DNA of 64,000 nt from Corynebacterium xerosis NBRC 16721 = ATCC 373 (GTDB lineage Bacteria; Actinomycetota; Actinomycetes; Mycobacteriales; Mycobacteriaceae). Positions 60,363-64,000 of this stretch are shown here, piece by piece. The translations under genes and the position numbers were made by a program. Under the pieces are notes generated by a model. The model did no database searches and had not been told where the DNA came from. It saw only the letters and a list, made by a program, of their open reading frames with translations. The stretch covers positions 62,001-126,000 of the forward strand of contig NZ_BCRD01000001.1 of assembly GCF_001552415.1 (NCBI RefSeq). The letters run 5' to 3'. The number at the start of each line of letters is the position of its first letter. Within the stretch, counting starts at the first letter, position 1.

Positions 60363-60846
60363 CGGGGCGGCGGGGCCGGATTCGGCGGGCCCCGGTGGCT
60401 CCGGCGGCCCCGACGGCCCCGGTGCCACCGCGGGCCCGCCCGTCCTGCGGCCCGTGAAGTCCCGCGCCCTGCGGTGGGCGCTCAACGCGGTGGGCCTGAT
60501 CAGCCTGGGCCTCGGCGCGATCGGGGCGTTCGTTCCGTTGCTGCCGACGACGCCGTTCCTGCTGTTGTCGGCCCTGTGCTTCGCCAAGGCCTCCGATCGG
60601 CTGCTGAACTACCTGCTGGGCCACCGCATCTTCGGCTCCTACCTGCACCAGTACTACTCCGGGGAAATGACCCTGGCGTACAAGCTGCAGACGCTGGCCG
60701 TGATGTGGCTGGGCCTCATCGTGTCGGCGTGGTTGATAGGTAAGCCGTGGCCGTGGGTGATCTTCGCCGTCATCGGCACGGGCGTGAGCATTCACATCCT
60801 GACGTTGAAGCCGAAGACCCCGCCCGGCGGTGGCGCCGGGCGGTGA
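60352..60846 (+). CDS. DUF454 (YbaN-like) membrane protein
   Basis: Inner-membrane protein of 164 aa. A Gly/Pro-rich tail of about 35 residues precedes the DUF454 domain: ALRWALNAVGLISLGLGAIGAFVPLLPTTPFLLLSALCFAKAS and HRIFGSYLHQYYSG, then two helices (TLAVMWLGLIVSAWLI, WPWVIFAVIGTGVSIHIL). Family function unknown. ATG 60352 overlaps the TetR gene by 11 nt, so it is co-translated with the regulator. A strong terminator follows. Confidence 0.85.
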   Translation: MTADGAAGPDSAGPGGSGGPDGPGATAGPPVLRPVKSRALRWALNAVGLISLGLGAIGAFVPLLPTTPFLLLSALCFAKASDRLLNYLLGHRIFGSYLHQYYSGEMTLAYKLQTLAVMWLGLIVSAWLIGKPWPWVIFAVIGTGVSIHILTLKPKTPPGGGAGR

Positions 60847-60861
60847 CGCCGGAAACGGCGA

Positions 60862-60897
60862 AACCGGCCCGCACCGTTGATTCGGTGCGGGCCGGTT
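60862..60897. terminator. Bidirectional terminator between the DUF454 and AbgT genes
   Basis: AACCGGCCCGCACCG (60862-60876) pairs perfectly with CGGTGCGGGCCGGTT (60883-60897) around TTGATT. Two convergent genes end on either side. A copy of the dispersed 11-mer starts at the next base (60898). Confidence 0.8.
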
Positions 60898-60931
60898 CGT
60901 CGTAAAGCGAAAACCGGGGGAGGCGCGGCGC

Positions 60932-62741
60932 TTAACGCACCGGCACGCCCGGACCGAGCGGGATGCCGAGCAGGTACCACAGAGTGAAGAAGAGGAACCA
61001 ACCCACCAGCATTGCGACGGAGTATGGGATGGCCAGCGACATCAGCGTGCCCACGCCCGCGGGCTTGTAGTACTTCTGCAGGAACGTCAACGCCAGCGCG
61101 AAGTACGGGGACATCGGCGTGATGATGTTCGACGGCGAATCGCCGATGCGGAACAGCATCTGCGAGACCTCGGGGGTGATGCCGACGTACATGAGCATCG
61201 GCACGACCACCGGCGCCATCAGCGCCCACTGGGCGGAACCGGAAGTGATCAGCAGGTTGAGCGCCGCGACCATCAGCACCAGCGCTGCGAACAACACCAG
61301 CGGCGGCAGGTCGGCCTTGGTCAGCAGCTCCGAGCCCTTGATCGCCGTCCATTGGCCCAGGTTCGACCAGGAGAAGTAGGACGTGAACTGCGCGACGGCG
61401 AAGAACAACACCATCATCGCGGTCAGCGTGGACAGGCCCTTCTCCATGAAGTCGGGGATGTCCGACGAATCGCGGATCGAGCCGATGGACAGGCCGTAGG
61501 CGATGCCGACGATGGCGAACAGCAGCGCGATCGGCACGACGATGTCGGTGAGCAGCGGGGAATTGAGGATGCCGTCGCCCTCGCCCCGCAGCGGCGAGCC
61601 CGGGATGAACAGCAGCGCCGCCCATGCGGCGACGGTCGCCAGCGCAGCGAAGCCGCCGACCTTCAGGGCCTTGGCCTCGCGGGGGTCGAGCTCGAGTTCG
61701 TCGCGCAGCTCCTCCTTGGAGCGGGTTTCACCGTTGGGGGTGTCGTCGGCACGGCTTTCGCTTGACGATGATCCGGTGTGGGAGTCGGCCGCCGTCTTCT
61801 TCGCGGCCCTCTTCTCGTCGCGGCCGGCGCGATCGCCGACGCGGCCGACGGAGGTCGTCGCGCCGGCATCGGAGCGAACGTCGTCGTCGGAGTCGGAGCC
61901 GCCGTTGCCGGGCTTGGTGAACGCCGCGGCCTCGTAGTTGATCTTCGACTCGTCGATGGTCTTCTTCGTGTGCTTGACGATGAACAGCTCCGTCACCGCC
62001 GTGATGATCGCCGACAGCACCAGCGCTGAGGCCATGGAGAAGAAGTAGTTCGCCAGCGGGGACACCACGTACTCGGGGTCGACGAACTGGGCGGCGGACG
62101 TCGAGATGCCGGCCAGCAGCACGTCGGTGATGTTGAGCACCAGCGAGGAGTTGAAGCCGGCGGACGACGCCGCGAACGCGACCATCGCGCCGACGATCGG
62201 GTTGCGCCCCACCGCGCGGAACGCCGCGGCGCCCAGCGGGATGAGGATGACGTACACGGCGTCGGAGGCGACCGAGCCGGTCACGCCGGCCAGGGCGACG
62301 ACGTAGGTCAGCCACATGGGGGAGCGGACCTTGGACACCGCCGCGCGGATCGCCGCGCCGATGAACCCGGAGTACTCCGCGATGGCGACGCCGAGCATGC
62401 ACACCAGGATCAGGCCGACGGGGGGCGAAGGTGACGAAGTTGTCCACCGCGTCGGTGACCATCTTCTGCAGGTACTCGGAGGTCAGAAGGTTCTGCACCT
62501 CGATGACCTCGCCGCTGGCCGGGTCCTTCGCGGACATCCCGGCCTTCGAGCCCAGCCACGACGACACGATGACCACGCCGGCCAGGATGACGAAGAGCCA
62601 GAACGGGTTGGGCAACGCATTGCCCGCCCGCTCCAACCCGGCCAGGAAACCCTTCGGCTTGTCGGTGGCGGTGCCGGCGGATCTCCCTCCGTCACCGCCG
62701 TCGCCTCGTCTTTTCTCTGTGGTGCCCGTGGACTGCGCCAT
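60932..62741 (-). pseudogene. AbgT-family p-aminobenzoyl-glutamate transporter, frameshifted
   Basis: Starts at ATG 62741 behind GGAGGGG: an acidic tail and first helix (PNPFWLFVILAGVVIVSSWLG) run to VDNFVTFAP, where the frame is lost. The rest (VCMLGVAIAEYSGFIGAAIR to LLGIPLGPGVPVR, ending 60932) is in another frame. A six-G run at 62420-62425 (C6 on the coding strand) should be five to give FAPVGLILVCMLGV. AbgT carriers import p-aminobenzoyl-glutamate or export sulfonamides. The central loop (DSDDDVRSDAGATTSVGR) is long and low in complexity. Rejoined length is about 603 aa, somewhat above the family. Real pseudogene, homopolymer phase switch or consensus error. Confidence 0.78.
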
Positions 62742-62967
62742 GGCCCCTCCAATGTCGTTTCTCGTCGGTCATGGGATCGGTGACCCCCGCTTCGCGAGCG
62801 GTCATCGGGGACCGTCGGGCGGGGAACGCGGCGACCGTGGTGAACGGTGCTCGTATTCGAAAGTAACGGAAACCATCGCCGATCGCGTACGAAGGGCGGG
62901 ATGAAATGCGGCCGTAACACGGCGGGGATTGGGGGCGGGCCGCCGCCCGACTAGGCTGGGAGGGGTT

Positions 62968-63465
62968 ATGGCCAAGAAGAAGTCGAAGAACGCGAAGAAC
63001 CAGAATCCGGTGATCGCGACCAACCGCCGCGCCCGCCACGATTACACGATCCTGGACACGTGGGAGTGCGGTGTCGTGCTGGTCGGCACCGAGGTCAAGG
63101 CGCTGCGCGAGGGCAAGGCGTCGCTCAACGACGCCTTCGCCACCATCGACGACGGCGAGGTGTGGCTCCGCGGCCTGCACATCCCGGAGTACTCCCACGG
63201 CAACTGGACCAACCACCCGACGCGCCGGGCCCGCAAGCTCCTGCTGCACCGGGCGGAGATCGATTCGCTGATGGGCAAGGTCCGCGACGGCAAGAACACC
63301 CTCATCCCGCTGAAGCTGTACTTCAAGGACGGCCGCCTCAAGGTCGAGTTGGGCCTGGCCCGCGGCAAGCAGGACTACGACAAGCGCCAGGACATCAAGC
63401 GCCGCACCGAGGAACGCGAGATCACCCGCGACCTCGGCCGCCGCATCAAGGGCATCAAGGGGTAG
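62968..63465 (+). CDS. smpB: tmRNA-binding protein SmpB
   Basis: RNA-binding protein of 165 aa required for trans-translation, which rescues stalled ribosomes with tmRNA. Core: [42 protein letters not shown], then [22 protein letters not shown] and [19 protein letters not shown]. The basic tail ends [11 protein letters not shown] 62968 follows GGGAGGGG; TAGGCT lies 10 nt before it. No ssrA gene is seen in the visible DNA downstream, although it is often near smpB. Confidence 0.96.
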   Translation: MAKKKSKNAKNQNPVIATNRRARHDYTILDTWECGVVLVGTEVKALREGKASLNDAFATIDDGEVWLRGLHIPEYSHGNWTNHPTRRARKLLLHRAEIDSLMGKVRDGKNTLIPLKLYFKDGRLKVELGLARGKQDYDKRQDIKRRTEEREITRDLGRRIKGIKG

Positions 63466-63570
63466 GCGGGCGCGGGGTCGGCGCAAAAGATGCGATGCTA
63501 ACGGGATAGCAGCTGCGGCACTGGAAATGCCGCACACCACTACCGCTCACCGCGATCAACGGAGGAAGAC

Positions 63571-64000
63571 GTGTTCGGGTCGAAAAAATCGAAAATTGAT
63601 GTGTTTGTGCTGGTGGTGGCGGCACTGATGGCGATCATTCTAGTGCTAGGCGTCTTTATCTGGCGCTCGACCTCGTCGGCGTTGTCCGAGCCCATTGGCG
63701 TCGAAACCGAGTCGTCGACCTCCGAGATCGTCAACGCCGTGGAGCGCGAAGAGCAGGTCGTGTTGGTCAGCAGCTCGGTGCAGGGGCTGTACAAGACCGA
63801 AACCCGCAGGACCGCGTTCGGGCGTGGTGTGCCGGGCTCCGGCCGCACCCATTTCCTGCAGTACACCTACACCGCGAAGCTCGGCATCGAGGGGAAGGAC
63901 GTGGACATCCGCGAGACGGCGGACAACGAATTCACGATCGTCATCCCGGCGTTCACGTTCATCGGCCATAGCGACCCGACCTTCGAGACGGTATTGGAAG
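63571..64000 (+). CDS. Membrane-anchored protein of unknown function (DUF4230-like), partial
   Basis: Starts at GTG 63571 behind GGAGGAAGAC and runs off the window (143 codons visible). A short basic start (MFGSKKSKIDV) is followed by one helix (FVLVVAALMAIILVLGVFIW). An extracytoplasmic domain follows (VNAVEREEQVVLVSSSVQGLYKTETRR, then GIEGKDVDIRETADNEFTIVIPAF). This fits the DUF4230 pattern of single-pass envelope proteins, but the C-terminus is missing and the call is tentative. It is 105 nt downstream of smpB. Confidence 0.55.
   Translation, partial: MFGSKKSKIDVFVLVVAALMAIILVLGVFIWRSTSSALSEPIGVETESSTSEIVNAVEREEQVVLVSSSVQGLYKTETRRTAFGRGVPGSGRTHFLQYTYTAKLGIEGKDVDIRETADNEFTIVIPAFTFIGHSDPTFETVLE

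Noticed and set aside
63466..63570. A tmRNA (ssrA) gene downstream of smpB
   Set aside because: The 105-nt gap is too short and has no tRNA-like ends or tag-encoding frame.

Overview
The window is a high-GC actinobacterial chromosome segment, most likely from a Corynebacterium or a close relative. It carries mycolata hallmarks: a trehalose-recycling LpqY-SugABC-type importer, RpfB, the Glp/GlpR division pair, a protein O-mannosyltransferase and a DUF222/HNH gene. Its backbone has the gene order known from Mycobacterium tuberculosis: rpmF-mprA-mprB-pepD-moaB-mscL, then fthC<>galU-glp-rimJ-glpR, then pmt<>rsmI, pabB<>metG, tatD-rpfB-ksgA and ispE.

Layout. 1-2.7 kb: part of a maltose-type ABC importer read leftwards (ATPase, GlxR-like site, lipoprotein, start of a permease). 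2.8-5.1 kb: a NarL-type two-component system whose regulator carries a 15-bp minisatellite. 5.3-9.1 kb: a frameshifted DUF222/HNH gene and an ABC exporter with a frameshifted permease. 9.1-10.9 kb: an AMP-binding-like orphan and an AEC carrier. 11-13 kb: two divergent operons of zinc-free ribosomal proteins (rpmB-rpmG-rpsN-rpsR and rpmE2-rpmF). 13.2-18.7 kb: envelope stress (mprAB, pepD), moaB, mscL. 19-25.1 kb: SAF protein, fthC, galU, glp, rimJ, glpR. 25.2-29.3 kb: tRNA-Ala, doxX, a zinc-finger membrane protein, pmt, rsmI. 29.5-33.1 kb: two tandem BCCT osmolyte carriers. 33.2-40.5 kb: pabB, metG, a DUF1707 protein, tatD, rpfB, ksgA. 40.5-49.9 kb: about 9.4 kb inserted between ksgA and ispE, opening with a perfect 29-bp inverted repeat and holding two unknown genes, a Nudix hydrolase, lpqY-sugABC, a ParB-like protein, a phosphoesterase and a small unknown. 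49.9-52.9 kb: ispE and an ABC-F ATPase. 53-57.4 kb: accessory and decaying genes (P-loop ATPase, broken esterase, hydrolase, MFS carrier with an internal deletion). 57.5-60.9 kb: FtsX-type ABC exporter, TetR regulator, DUF454 protein. 60.9-64 kb: frameshifted AbgT carrier, smpB and the start of a membrane-anchored protein.

Three window-wide patterns matter. At least sixteen genes have a TANNNT hexamer 6-8 nt before the start codon, the signature of leaderless transcripts. An 11-base word family, CGTCG(T/C)(C/A)AAGC, occurs at least 22 times on both strands, in coding and intergenic DNA. Four genes (DUF222/HNH, ABC permease, esterase, AbgT) are each broken by a shift explained by one base, either real decay or consensus error. 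The best novelty candidates are the dispersed 11-mer, the response-regulator minisatellite, the shared MprA-type site before mprA and pepD, and the inserted block between ksgA and ispE.
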